Source of the DNA: an uncultured Ruminococcus sp.
GTDB lineage: Bacteria > Bacillota > Clostridia > Oscillospirales > Acutalibacteraceae
NCBI GenBank assembly: GCA_902773635.1
Contig: CACYFH010000003.1
Coordinates: forward strand, 26,614 to 90,613
DNA: 64,000 nucleotides
Direction of reading: 5' to 3'
Shown here: piece after piece, positions 43,105-50,864 of the stretch
How the letters are laid out: the number at the start of each line of letters is the position of its first letter
Numbering within the stretch: position 1 is the stretch's first letter
Notes under the pieces: model-generated
What the model was told of the DNA's origin: nothing
What the model saw: only the letters and a program-made list of their open reading frames with translations
The model's database searches: none
Program-made: the position numbers and the translations under genes

Positions 43105-43118
43105 GCAATAAAACCAAG

Positions 43119-43150
43119 AAAGGGCGGAGCTTCTCCGCCCTTTTGTTGTT
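43119..43150 (+). terminator. Terminator of the malEFG-like operon
   Basis: AGGGCGGA/TCCGCCCT stem followed by TTTTGTTGTT. Confidence 0.85.
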
Positions 43151-43249
43151 ATGATCTTTCTTTGGAGGGAGAGCGCTGTACGGGGGCATTCTGATGAGTC
43201 GGAAGCGTTTCTTCGCTATCACATGAGTTGATATTTCAGAAGGGTTTCC

Positions 43250-43304
43250 ACCTCATCCGGCCAATTCGCAAGCGAATTGCCCACCTTCCCCTCAAGGGGA
43301 AGGC
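43250..43304 (+). repeat. Repeat E (CACCTCATCC..CCTTCCCCTCAAGGGG)
   Basis: Two hairpins, CAATTCGCAAGCGAATTG and CTTCCCCTCAAGGGGAAG, directly upstream of the amylase gene. Related units are common in intergenic DNA of gut Firmicutes. Confidence 0.7.
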
Positions 43305-43350
43305 TTGGCGCTGCTCTCCTCATCAAAATTCTAGGTGAAAAGGTGATTCA

Positions 43351-44997
43351 ATGAAAAAGGTTCTATCACTAATCCTCGCGGTCTGCATGATCGCTTCCGT
43401 TCTTGCCGCGTGCAATCAGCCGAAAGGCTCCGGCGAAGGGGACAAAACCTCCTCCGATTCGACGCAGAAGCAGGAGCAAACCACTGCGAATCCCGTGGAC
43501 ACGCTCACCGCTGAGAAATCCACCGACAAATATCGCAACTACTATCAGGTCTGGATCGGCTCGTTCCATGACACCAATGACGACGGCATCGGCGACCTGA
43601 AGGGTATCATCGAGAAGCTCGACTACATCAACGACGGCGACCCGAATTCCGGTGACGACCTCGGCGCGGACGGCATCTGGCTCTCGCCGATGATGCCTTC
43701 TTCCACTTATCACAAGTATAACGTGGAGAACTACTTTGAGATCGACCCGCAGTTCGGCACGCTGGAGGATTTCGACACCCTGCTGGCTGAGTGCCACAAG
43801 CGCGGGATCGTCGTGATCATCGACCTCGTTATCAACCACGCGGGTGCGGGTCACGAGTACTTCCAGAAGGCTTGCGACGAGCTCAGAGAGGGCAAGGAGG
43901 ACGGCTACGCGCGCTACTTCAACTTCTCGAAGAAGCAGGATTCCGTCTACCAGCACGCGGTCAGCGGCTCGGATTACTATTATCAGGGTGATTTCTGGGA
44001 TCAGATGCCCGACTGGAATCTGAGCTTCGAGGGCACGCGCGAATACTTTGAGGAGATCGCGAAGTTCTGGCTCGACAAGGGCGTGGACGGTTTCCGTCTC
44101 GACGCAGTCAAGTACTTTGAGGATTCCCACACCGACGGCGTGGAGTTCCTCAAATGGTTCTATGAGATGGCGCAGAAGTACAAGCCCGACGTCTACATGG
44201 TCGGCGAGGACTGGGACGACGCGGGCAACATCTACGATATGTATGAGAGCGGCATCGACAGCCTGTTCAACTTCAAATTCGCCAACTCCGGCGGCGAGTT
44301 CCTCGTCGGCTCTCACGGCATGGTTGCCGAGACCGTTGAGAAGCTCAAGAAGTATGATAACAATATCAAGAAGCGTAACGCGAACGCCATCAACGCGAAC
44401 TTCCTGACCAACCATGATATGAACCGCCTGTACAGCATGATCGACGAGGCGGACAACAAGATGGCGGCGGCGCTCTATATGCTCGCTCCGGGCAACGCCT
44501 TCACCTACTACGGCGAGGAGATCGGCATCGAATCCGACGGCAGCAAGGACGAGTACAAGCGCACCGCGATGATCTGGGACAGCGAGAACCTGCCGAAGAT
44601 CAACTCCACCGGCATCGGCTATCCGAGTGACACGGAGCTGGGCGGCGTGAAGCAGCAGCTCGCGCAGGAGCACAGCCTGCTGAACGTTTACCGCAACCTG
44701 ATCAAGATCCGTATGCAGAATCCTGAGATCGCGCGCGGTGATTTTGACGAGGTCGTGGACATGGATGACCCGATGGTCGGCGCGTTCGTGCTGAAATACG
44801 GCGATTCCCGCGTGATGATCATTCACAACGGCGACGAGGCGGCGAAGGAGCTGACCATCGACGCGATCAAGAACCCCGAGCTCAGGGGATGGTCGATCGC
44901 CGATGAGGCCGCAACGCCCGCGACGGATACGCCTGTCCTGGACGGCACGGCGCTCAAGCTGCCCGCGCGCACATCCGTTGTGCTCAAGGAAAACTGA
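43351..44997 (+). CDS. Secreted GH13 alpha-amylase lipoprotein
   Basis: A 548-residue extracellular starch-degrading enzyme. The lipobox VLAAC (cysteine 21) anchors it to the membrane after a Ser/Thr/Gln linker. The GH13 barrel from about residue 60 shows region I DLVINHAG, region II with nucleophile GFRLDAVKYF, region III acid/base MVGEDWD and region IV FLTNHDM; the N-terminal YYQVWIGSFHDTNDDGIGDL is typical. The C-terminal beta domain is short. It acts with the upstream importer. The repeat E upstream and its own ribosome site (AAAAGGTGA) suggest separate transcription. Confidence 0.93.
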   Translation: MKKVLSLILAVCMIASVLAACNQPKGSGEGDKTSSDSTQKQEQTTANPVDTLTAEKSTDKYRNYYQVWIGSFHDTNDDGIGDLKGIIEKLDYINDGDPNSGDDLGADGIWLSPMMPSSTYHKYNVENYFEIDPQFGTLEDFDTLLAECHKRGIVVIIDLVINHAGAGHEYFQKACDELREGKEDGYARYFNFSKKQDSVYQHAVSGSDYYYQGDFWDQMPDWNLSFEGTREYFEEIAKFWLDKGVDGFRLDAVKYFEDSHTDGVEFLKWFYEMAQKYKPDVYMVGEDWDDAGNIYDMYESGIDSLFNFKFANSGGEFLVGSHGMVAETVEKLKKYDNNIKKRNANAINANFLTNHDMNRLYSMIDEADNKMAAALYMLAPGNAFTYYGEEIGIESDGSKDEYKRTAMIWDSENLPKINSTGIGYPSDTELGGVKQQLAQEHSLLNVYRNLIKIRMQNPEIARGDFDEVVDMDDPMVGAFVLKYGDSRVMIIHNGDEAAKELTIDAIKNPELRGWSIADEAATPATDTPVLDGTALKLPARTSVVLKEN

Positions 44998-45016
44998 GTT
45001 TGCATCATATGCTCCA

Positions 45017-45049
45017 AGGGCTGCGAGAGATCGCAGCCCTGTTTTTTAT
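45017..45049 (+). terminator. Terminator of the amylase gene
   Basis: GGGCTGCGA/TCGCAGCCC stem with a four-base loop followed by TGTTTTTTATT. Confidence 0.9.
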
Positions 45050-45060
45050 TTCCGCATAGG

Positions 45061-45090
45061 TGAATCAAAAGGTGTTTTTGGGTATCTAAT
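45061..45090 (+). promoter_or_regulatory. Putative ECF-type promoter of sigma module 1
   Basis: TGAATC (45061-45066), 17 bases, then ATCTAAT (45084-45090), 21 bases before the anti-sigma gene. The same TGAAYC-N17-MTCTAAT pattern precedes module 2, which suggests recognition by the encoded ECF sigma factors. Confidence 0.5.
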
Positions 45091-45111
45091 GAATAAAAAA
45101 GGAGTGACAGT

Positions 45112-46494
45112 ATGAGAGAAAAGGATATCCGGGAGCTTTACCCGATTACACCGCAGGCTCATGCGCGGATCGCCGCGACGCTTGAGAAGCTGCCGCAGGA
45201 GGCGGACTTTAGACGGGTGAGACGACTGCGCAGGATTGCTGCGGCGGCTGTGGCGGCGATCCTGATCGCCGCGCTGACAACCGCGGCTTATGCGACGAAT
45301 CTTTTCGGGATCATCTCGAAGAAGGTCGGCAACTACGGACTGAATATCAGTGTGGTGAAGGAGACTGAGGCGGCGGACTCTCCGACAGCGGAGACTTTCG
45401 CGCCGGGTCAAAGGCACGTTCGCCTCAAGCTCGGCTACACCCCGGATGGCTACATGCCCATCACCGGGGAGGACGGCTTTACCGAGCCGTATAAATACAG
45501 CTATGGCGGCAAGCCGGAGGGCGACCGCTGGGGTTTTTCTTTTCTGCTCTACAGCGCGGACAGCTACAGCATAACTGAGACCGGGATCGTGGATTCGCAT
45601 GAGGAGACTGTCGACGGGCGCAAAATCATTTTCATGACCCAGCAGGACGACGAGGAGGGTGCGTTTGTGCAGTACCTCGCGGCAAAGTATTTTGACGATT
45701 TTGATACGGTTGTGGTCGGCTACTGTGCGAATGAAACGGAGCTTGCTAAGATTATGCGCACGTTGGAGCTGGAGGAAGATACGGATTATGCGGAGCCGGA
45801 GACCTTTGCAGATGAATTTTATGTTCCGGAGGACGATTATGCCTTTCTCGGATATGATGATAACTACAGCTCCGTAAATGTGGGTGAGAGCTTCGGCTAC
45901 TCGCCGGCAGTGTATGACGACGGCAGAGTGCAAGAGCCGGAATTCACTTTATCGGTGGAGAGTATCGAGGAGCGTGACAGCGCGGAGGGCTTGGAGCGCG
46001 GCTCCTTCCTCTACGGCGACCGTTATTCCGAATATTTTGACGGTGACGGGAAGCTGATCGCGGAATATCTGCGGGACGATCAGGAGAACGGCGACGGAAT
46101 CAATGAGCTGACGCGACGATGGCAGACACAGACCGAACGGCATTTCATCCTCGTGACGGTCAAGGCGACGGCGAATCAGGATATGGAGTATTTTAACGGG
46201 TTCAAAATATGGAGCGCGCCGCTTATTCAGCAGAACGGCGGATGGGGTCATCCCGATACCCGCGGCCGCGCGGTGCTGATCTACTCTGACGGCGCGGAGT
46301 ATTCCGATCACGCGTGGCGTAAGGGCGAATCGCGAAGCCTGACCTATGGCGTTGCGGTGGATGACGAGGCGCTCGATATGGCTTGTCTGATGTTTGAGAC
46401 CGATAAGACGGTCATAGATCATTCGGCACAGACCGCGAAGCGTGTGACTGAGCACGCAGTCGTGAAGCTGAAGGGCGGTGCCGGGCATGACTAA
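45112..46494 (+). CDS. Putative membrane anti-sigma factor of module 1
   Basis: A 460-residue single-pass membrane protein. A cytoplasmic N-terminus of about 43 residues (ITPQAHARIAATLEKLP) is followed by a membrane helix (about 44-66) and a large extracellular region with a DUF4367-like segment near 90-205 and a beta-rich C-terminal part. This layout and the overlap with an ECF sigma gene suggest an anti-sigma factor related to DUF4179-type proteins. No zinc-anti-sigma HxxxCxxC motif is seen. Unusually, it precedes the sigma gene. It is related in design to the protein at 49214-50563. Confidence 0.75.
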   Translation: MREKDIRELYPITPQAHARIAATLEKLPQEADFRRVRRLRRIAAAAVAAILIAALTTAAYATNLFGIISKKVGNYGLNISVVKETEAADSPTAETFAPGQRHVRLKLGYTPDGYMPITGEDGFTEPYKYSYGGKPEGDRWGFSFLLYSADSYSITETGIVDSHEETVDGRKIIFMTQQDDEEGAFVQYLAAKYFDDFDTVVVGYCANETELAKIMRTLELEEDTDYAEPETFADEFYVPEDDYAFLGYDDNYSSVNVGESFGYSPAVYDDGRVQEPEFTLSVESIEERDSAEGLERGSFLYGDRYSEYFDGDGKLIAEYLRDDQENGDGINELTRRWQTQTERHFILVTVKATANQDMEYFNGFKIWSAPLIQQNGGWGHPDTRGRAVLIYSDGAEYSDHAWRKGESRSLTYGVAVDDEALDMACLMFETDKTVIDHSAQTAKRVTEHAVVKLKGGAGHD

Positions 46495-46945
46495 GGAGCA
46501 ATTTACCGCTCAGGTGTTATCCGCTGAGGAAATGCTGTACAAGGTTGCCATGACGATGCTGAGGAATGAGGACGATGCGCTCGACGCGATCCAGAACGCC
46601 GTGCTGAGGGCGTATGAGCGCCTTGACACGCTTAAAAAAGAAGAATACTTCCGAACATGGGTCACGCGCATTTTGATCAATGTCTGTAACCGACAGCTCA
46701 GGTTGCGGAAGAAAACCGCAGCGTATCATGAAACACAGCAGGCTGCCGCCTCCCCGCAGGAGGCGGCGGAGGTGCGCGCGGCGGTCGAGGGCTTGCCGAT
46801 GAAGCTCAGGCAGGTCGTCGTACTCTATTATATGCAGGATTTTTCAACGAAGGAGATCGCTTCTATTCTCCGTATCCCAAAGGGCACGGTGCTCAGCAGG
46901 CTGAGCAGGGCGAGAGAATTGCTGAAAGCGGAATTGGACGATTGA
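46487..46945 (+). CDS. ECF RNA polymerase sigma factor, module 1
   Basis: A 152-residue sigma-70 family factor of the ECF group. Region 2 has VAMTMLRNEDDALDAIQNAV and EYFRTWVTRILINVC; region 4 has LPMKLRQVVVLYYMQDFSTK and the helix-turn-helix IASILRIPKGTVLSRLSRAR. The ATG at 46487 lies within the last codons of the anti-sigma gene, so the two are translated together. It is paralogous to the factor at 48751-49221. Confidence 0.93.
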   Translation: MTKEQFTAQVLSAEEMLYKVAMTMLRNEDDALDAIQNAVLRAYERLDTLKKEEYFRTWVTRILINVCNRQLRLRKKTAAYHETQQAAASPQEAAEVRAAVEGLPMKLRQVVVLYYMQDFSTKEIASILRIPKGTVLSRLSRARELLKAELDD

Positions 46946-46962
46946 GCGTTTGAATAATAAAT

Positions 46963-46980
46963 TGCAAAGAAAACTTTGCA
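46963..46980 (+). promoter_or_regulatory. Operator palindrome 1 of the regulator promoter
   Basis: TGCAAAG-AAAA-CTTTGCA, a perfect 7-base inverted repeat upstream of the -35 element. Confidence 0.65.
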
Positions 46981-46987
46981 AAAGGTA

Positions 46988-47016
46988 TTGACAAGTAAAC
47001 TTGGCAGTAGTATAAT
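46988..47016 (+). promoter_or_regulatory. Consensus promoter with overlapping operator 2
   Basis: Perfect TTGACA (46988-46993) and TATAAT (47011-47016) with 17 bases between. The operator TGACAAG-TAAA-CTTGGCA (46989-47006, one mismatch) covers the -35 element. Confidence 0.75.
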
Positions 47017-47029
47017 GACATCAACAAAA

Positions 47030-47047
47030 TGACAAGAAAACTTGTCA
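47030..47047 (+). promoter_or_regulatory. Operator palindrome 3
   Basis: TGACAAG-AAAA-CTTGTCA, a perfect inverted repeat between the promoter and the ribosome site of the downstream gene. Confidence 0.65.
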
Positions 47048-47061
47048 AAGGAGACGTTTTT

Positions 47062-47391
47062 ATGAATAGAGAGGATATTTTGAGACAAGCTCAGAGCGAA
47101 GGCAAAGGGAAGGACTATGCCGATATCGAGGCTCAGAAAAGCGGTACCCGCGTCGCGTACTATGTCGCGGTGCTTCTGGTCATTATCGTTGATATCGTCA
47201 ACGGTTTTGTCATGGGTTACGTCAACCGCGGAATGGATTTTGTCCTGTTCACCATGGCGTTCGTTGCCTTCTTGACCAAGTATATCAAGCTGCGTAAACG
47301 CCACGAGCTGATCGTCGCGATTATGTGGGGCTTGTTGGCGATAATGATGCTCGTTCTCTGGATCCTCCAGCTCTGCGGGGTGATGAGATAA
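47062..47391 (+). CDS. Small three-helix membrane protein (DUF6442-like)
   Basis: A 109-residue protein starting MNREDILRQAQSEGKGKDY, with three predicted helices (about 30-52, 56-72 and 82-105). It resembles the DUF6442 family that is typically paired with a small XRE regulator; the family label is from memory. AAAGGAG precedes the ATG at 47062. Its stop overlaps the ATG of the regulator by one base (TAATG). Function unknown; it may be a toxin-like, sensor or membrane stress protein controlled by its partner. Confidence 0.75.
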   Translation: MNREDILRQAQSEGKGKDYADIEAQKSGTRVAYYVAVLLVIIVDIVNGFVMGYVNRGMDFVLFTMAFVAFLTKYIKLRKRHELIVAIMWGLLAIMMLVLWILQLCGVMR

Positions 47392-47597
47392 TGGACAGCG
47401 GATTGGTTTTGAAAAACAACCTTGCCGCGATCCGCAAGGAGAAAAAGCTCTCGCAGGCGGAGCTTGCGAAGCTCGTCGGCGTGTCGCGCAACACGATCAG
47501 CTCCATCGAGACCGGGCAATTCAACCCGACCGCGAAGCTCGCGCTGATACTTTGTATCGCGCTGGACAGAAAATTCGAGGAGATATTCTATTTTTGA
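47391..47597 (+). CDS. XRE-family transcription regulator
   Basis: A 68-residue helix-turn-helix protein of the YozG/SinR-like short type. The DNA-binding core is LAAIRKEKKLSQAELAKLVG followed by VSRNTISSIETGQFNPT, ending CIALDRKFEEIFYF, a tail typical of the small family. Translation is coupled to the membrane protein (TAATG). The three palindromes at the operon promoter are natural candidates for its binding sites, implying autorepression. Confidence 0.92.
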   Translation: MDSGLVLKNNLAAIRKEKKLSQAELAKLVGVSRNTISSIETGQFNPTAKLALILCIALDRKFEEIFYF

Positions 47598-47682
47598 TGT
47601 GGTATAATAACCGTATAATTACGGTTATTATCAATTTATATGCCCGCCCGGTTTGTCGCGTTGCGACAACGGGCGATGGCTG

Positions 47683-47719
47683 ATTATACCACAACTCCTT
47701 TGGAGTTATGGTATAATAA
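47683..47719 (+). promoter_or_regulatory. Long inverted repeat containing the -10 of the flavodoxin gene
   Basis: ATTATACCACAACTCC and GGAGTTATGGTATAAT form a 16-base stem with one mismatch. TATAAT in the right arm is about 20 bases before the start codon. The flanking motif TGGTATAATAACCG occurs at both 47600 and 47709. It could be an operator or a hairpin element. Confidence 0.5.
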
Positions 47720-47737
47720 CCGCGAAAGGGTGATATT

Positions 47738-48226
47738 ATGAAAACAGCGATCGCCTACTATTCGATGAGCGGGAACACCGAGGAAACGGCTCAAAAAATC
47801 GCGAAAAAGCTCGGCGCGGCGCTCATTCGCATTGATCCTGAGAAGGAATATCCGAACAAAGGCCTGCGCAAGTTCATCTGGGGCGGCAAGAGCGCCGTGA
47901 TGGGCGAGACCCCGGCGCTGCAGAGCTACAGCTTCAGCGGAGATTTCGAGAATGTTATTATCGGCACGCCTGTTTGGGCAAGCAACATCGCGCCGCCGAT
48001 CAGGACCTTTATCAAGGAAAACAGGGACAAGCTCAACGGCAAGAGCATATCAGCCTTCGTTTGCTGTTCCGGCGGCGGAGCTGAGAAGGCTCTCGGTAAG
48101 CTCAAGGAAGCGCTCGGCGTGAACAAGCTGGACGCGGAGATGGTACTGATCGATCCGAAGGACAAGCCGTCAGCGGAGAACGACACGAAAATCAGCATGT
48201 TTTGCGGGAATCCAATTGAATTATAA
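47738..48226 (+). CDS. Flavodoxin family protein
   Basis: A 162-residue FMN-binding-type protein. The phosphate-binding loop is YYSMSGNTEETA near residue 8, and the second and third flavin loops correspond to GTPVWASNIAPPIRTF near 79 and VCCSGGGAEKALG near 109. Such proteins act as electron carriers or quinone/NADPH reductases. It is monocistronic with a terminator after it. The redox partner is not visible nearby. Confidence 0.9.
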   Translation: MKTAIAYYSMSGNTEETAQKIAKKLGAALIRIDPEKEYPNKGLRKFIWGGKSAVMGETPALQSYSFSGDFENVIIGTPVWASNIAPPIRTFIKENRDKLNGKSISAFVCCSGGGAEKALGKLKEALGVNKLDAEMVLIDPKDKPSAENDTKISMFCGNPIEL

Positions 48227-48233
48227 ATGATAG

Positions 48234-48268
48234 GAAGGCTGAGGAACGTGAGTTCCTCAGCCTTTTAC
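48234..48268 (+). terminator. Terminator of the flavodoxin gene
   Basis: AAGGCTGAGGAA pairs with TTCCTCAGCCTT followed by TTAC. The stem is almost the same as that after glmM (50649-50680). Confidence 0.85.
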
Positions 48269-48275
48269 GTTTTGC

Positions 48276-48440
48276 GGAGCGGGACGTCGCGAGCGTCGTC
48301 CCCTACGGGGGTTGTGCTTTGCGGAGGGAGAGATATAGAGGAAAAGTCTCGGCGGGAGCATTCCTCGCCGGAGACGGCTCCTCCCCTTGTCCTTCGGACA
48401 TTCCCCCAACGGGGGTACCCCCGCCCTACGGGGGGTGGGT
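48276..48440 (+). repeat. Repeat D, copy 3
   Basis: Matches the repeat D core at 36.6 and 36.9 kb: GGTTGTGCTTTGCGGAGGG, the GGCGGGAGCATTCCTCGCC segment and CTTGTCCTTCGGACATTCCC. Confidence 0.8.
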
Positions 48441-48536
48441 GGTGGAGGAAGGGTTTCGGGGCGACGAGGGCGTCGCCCCCTACAGGATTTGGAATAGAAG
48501 TATGATATGCTCCGCGGTATGCTTTGATGGAGTGGA

Positions 48537-48625
48537 AAGGTCTCGGCGGGAGCATTCCTCGCCGGAGACGGCTCCTCCCCTTGTCCTTCGGACATTCCTC
48601 CAACGGGGGTACCCCCGCCCTACGA
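48537..48625 (+). repeat. Repeat D, copy 4 (partial)
   Basis: Holds only the central part from GGCGGGAGCATTCC to CCCCGCCCTACG. Further fragments continue to about 48765. The stretch 48269-48750 has no gene I can support. Confidence 0.75.
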
Positions 48626-48750
48626 TTTCGACAGACGTTTTGTAGAGTGGGATGTCGGATACGCGTATCACGGCGTCGTCCCCTACATGGGATATGCTTC
48701 GCGGAAGAGGGGATATGGCGGAAGGGTTTTCGGACGAGCAATGCTCGTCC

Positions 48751-49221
48751 CTACGGGGTTAATGCTTCGCGGAGGAGGGTGCGGGCTTTGTTGAGGCGGC
48801 TTTTCACGGTTCCGTCGGGGATATGGAGGATGCTGCTGATATCTTTTACGGAGTAATCTTCGACATAGAACAAAAGCACCGTCAGGCGGAGCTTCTCCGG
48901 GAGGCGGTCGATCGCTTCGCCGATCTCGACGGAGAGGTAGGGGTTATCGCGCGACGCGATATCGGGGAGGGCGTCCCCGATATCGGCATAGCGTCTGCGT
49001 CGGCGCAGCGTTTTCTTACATTCGTTGATCAGGATGCGCATGAGCCACGCGCCGAAATACCGCTCTTGACGGAGCTGGGAGCGCTTCTCAAAGGCTCTCA
49101 GGATGGCTTCATGTACCGCGTCCTGCGCGTCGTGCTCGTTTTTCAGCATCGCCATCGAGACGCGGTAGAGGGCGTCCGTTTGCGCTGATACGAGCATCTC
49201 AAAGCTGTGGTTATCAAGCAT
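48751..49221 (-). CDS. ECF RNA polymerase sigma factor, module 2
   Basis: A 156-residue ECF sigma factor. Region 2 has VSMAMLKNEHDAQDAVHEAI and RYFGAWLMRILINECKK; region 4 has LPEKLRLTVLLFYVEDYSVK and the helix-turn-helix ISSILHIPDGTVKSRLNKAR. It is clearly paralogous to the factor at 46487-46945. The ATG overlaps the end of its anti-sigma gene by 8 bases. Its 3' end runs close to the repeat D field. Confidence 0.93.
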   Translation of the reverse strand: MLDNHSFEMLVSAQTDALYRVSMAMLKNEHDAQDAVHEAILRAFEKRSQLRQERYFGAWLMRILINECKKTLRRRRRYADIGDALPDIASRDNPYLSVEIGEAIDRLPEKLRLTVLLFYVEDYSVKDISSILHIPDGTVKSRLNKARTLLREALTP

Positions 49222-50563
49222 CGTTCTGCACCTTGAAGAGGTAGATTGTCTGATAGCCCTCGCCCTCGGGCGCGGGATCGACGACGTCGGAAACGCCGTA
49301 GAGCGTGAAATACGCCTTGTCGAGCATGTCGGTATCGACGCGCGAGCCGATCGTCACGGTGAGGGTCTCGTGCGCGTGAAGGGTGAGGATGCAGAAGCCC
49401 TTGCCCGCGCCGTGCGGCGTCATGTAGGCGAGCTCTCCGTCGCATAGATCGGTCATGTAGACCTTGTTCTCGAGGTCGACGATGGTCGCCTGTGTGTAGT
49501 TGCCTTTGCTGTCGCGGTTGTAGACGTTGATATGGTAGGGGACGTAGAGCTCGATATCTTTGTCGCTGAGGTTCGTATAGGTGAGGTCGGCGAGCACCAG
49601 CGTTTGGTTCTTTTGCTCCGTGTTCAGCAGCTCGTCCGTGCTGTCGAAGCCGTCGCCGTCTTTGATGGTGTTGACGGTGTTCGGGTTCAGATCACCGTTG
49701 TCGTCAGCGATCTCATACTTGCCGAACGCCGACGCGAAATCCGCTTCATCCAGATCGGAGATATTGTCGAGGGTGCGGACGTTGCTGAGCTGAGCGGTAT
49801 AGCGGTTGCCCTCGTCGGTGAAGGTCAGCTTTGTGCTGAGCGGGTGCTCGACGTAGGTTTCATCATAGGTATAGGCGGGCTGCTCCTTCGGGCGTTCGTC
49901 GGAGGGGGTGTCGAGATAGGTGAAGTCGGTTGCGGTGCCCTCGGTGAAGGTGATTCCCTTGACGAAGCTCTCGAGCTGGGCGTCGGTGACGTCCTTGTGG
50001 TAGATCAGCAGGAACACGTTCACATCCTCGTAGTAGACGTAGAGGCGGCTCCATGCGCCGTCGATCATCCTGACCTCGTAAGCCTGATGACCGTCGACCA
50101 CGCGCTCCTCGACACTCTCGACGTTGCCGATGTACTCCTTCATATCCACGGCGTTGTAGAAGCGCATGGGGTAGAGGGAGAAGCCGTCGGTGAATTTTTC
50201 GCTCGCGCTGACGCTGTAGAACTTCATGTTGTCGGGCTCGGGGGACATCGCCGCGAAGCCATCGGGGGTTTTGACGTGCATCTTGACGTATTCGGGGTAA
50301 TCTGCCTTTTCCTTTCGCTCCACGCCGATCTCCAGACCGTAGCTGTCGACGGGCTTCGCGATCAGCTCATAGAGCTTGGTCGCGCCGAACACGGCGGAGG
50401 GGATCAGCGCCGCGACCAGCACGCAGGCGAGGGCGATCTTGAAGCCCTTTGACAGATGCTTTTTGCGGGCGGGGGCGGCTTGTGCTTCGCGGACGGCTTC
50501 CTCTACGGCGTAGCGGAAGCGGTCGGGTGTGGGCTTGAAGGCGGTTTTCAGTTGTTCTTTCAT
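49214..50563 (-). CDS. Putative membrane anti-sigma factor of module 2
   Basis: A 449-residue single-pass membrane protein. A cytoplasmic part of about 40 residues (FKPTPDRFRYAVEEAVREAQ) is followed by a membrane helix (about 42-62) and a large extracellular region, with a DUF4367-like stretch around 75-215 and a C-terminal beta-sandwich with YTNLSDKDIELYVPYHINVY. It parallels the module 1 protein in length, layout and position upstream of its sigma gene. The signal it senses is unknown. Confidence 0.75.
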   Translation of the reverse strand: MKEQLKTAFKPTPDRFRYAVEEAVREAQAAPARKKHLSKGFKIALACVLVAALIPSAVFGATKLYELIAKPVDSYGLEIGVERKEKADYPEYVKMHVKTPDGFAAMSPEPDNMKFYSVSASEKFTDGFSLYPMRFYNAVDMKEYIGNVESVEERVVDGHQAYEVRMIDGAWSRLYVYYEDVNVFLLIYHKDVTDAQLESFVKGITFTEGTATDFTYLDTPSDERPKEQPAYTYDETYVEHPLSTKLTFTDEGNRYTAQLSNVRTLDNISDLDEADFASAFGKYEIADDNGDLNPNTVNTIKDGDGFDSTDELLNTEQKNQTLVLADLTYTNLSDKDIELYVPYHINVYNRDSKGNYTQATIVDLENKVYMTDLCDGELAYMTPHGAGKGFCILTLHAHETLTVTIGSRVDTDMLDKAYFTLYGVSDVVDPAPEGEGYQTIYLFKVQNDA

Positions 50564-50602
50564 GCTTATCGCTCCTAACGTTTTTGAATCGCGATTCTGT
50601 CT

Positions 50603-50632
50603 ATTAGAGCGTTTTGAGGGTGGAAAGGTTCA
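50603..50632 (-). promoter_or_regulatory. Putative ECF-type promoter of sigma module 2
   Basis: On the minus strand TGAACC (50632-50627), 17 bases, then CTCTAAT (50609-50603), matching the module 1 motif in sequence and spacing. Confidence 0.5.
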
Positions 50633-50648
50633 TTATATTTTCGAGTGA

Positions 50649-50680
50649 CAAAAAGGCTGAGGATGTGTGTCCTCAGCCTT
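50649..50680 (-). terminator. Terminator of the nagB-glmM operon
   Basis: On the minus strand AAGGCTGAGGA pairs with TCCTCAGCCTT, followed by TTTGT. Bases 50681-50864 between it and glmM hold only a fragment of GC-rich repeat. Confidence 0.8.
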
Positions 50681-50864
50681 GATGCTTTATGTGGTTTTCA
50701 ACAAATCAGGAATAAAACGTAACCTTTCGGAATTCATGCTTAGAGCTTTAGCTGAGGCATTTCGGCGGGAGCAAGCCCCCGCCCTACGGACAACCTTCAA
50801 CGGGGTTTGACATCCGAAAGTGCTTATATGCTGTTTTCAGTTGATCGGGGAAAGGGTGCGAGCC

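Noticed and set aside
46988-47047. Reading the three palindromes as a rho-independent terminator of the sigma gene
   Set aside because: Arms are only 7 bases with a 4-base AAAA or TAAA centre, occur three times with one consensus, and overlap a perfect promoter. Operators fit better.
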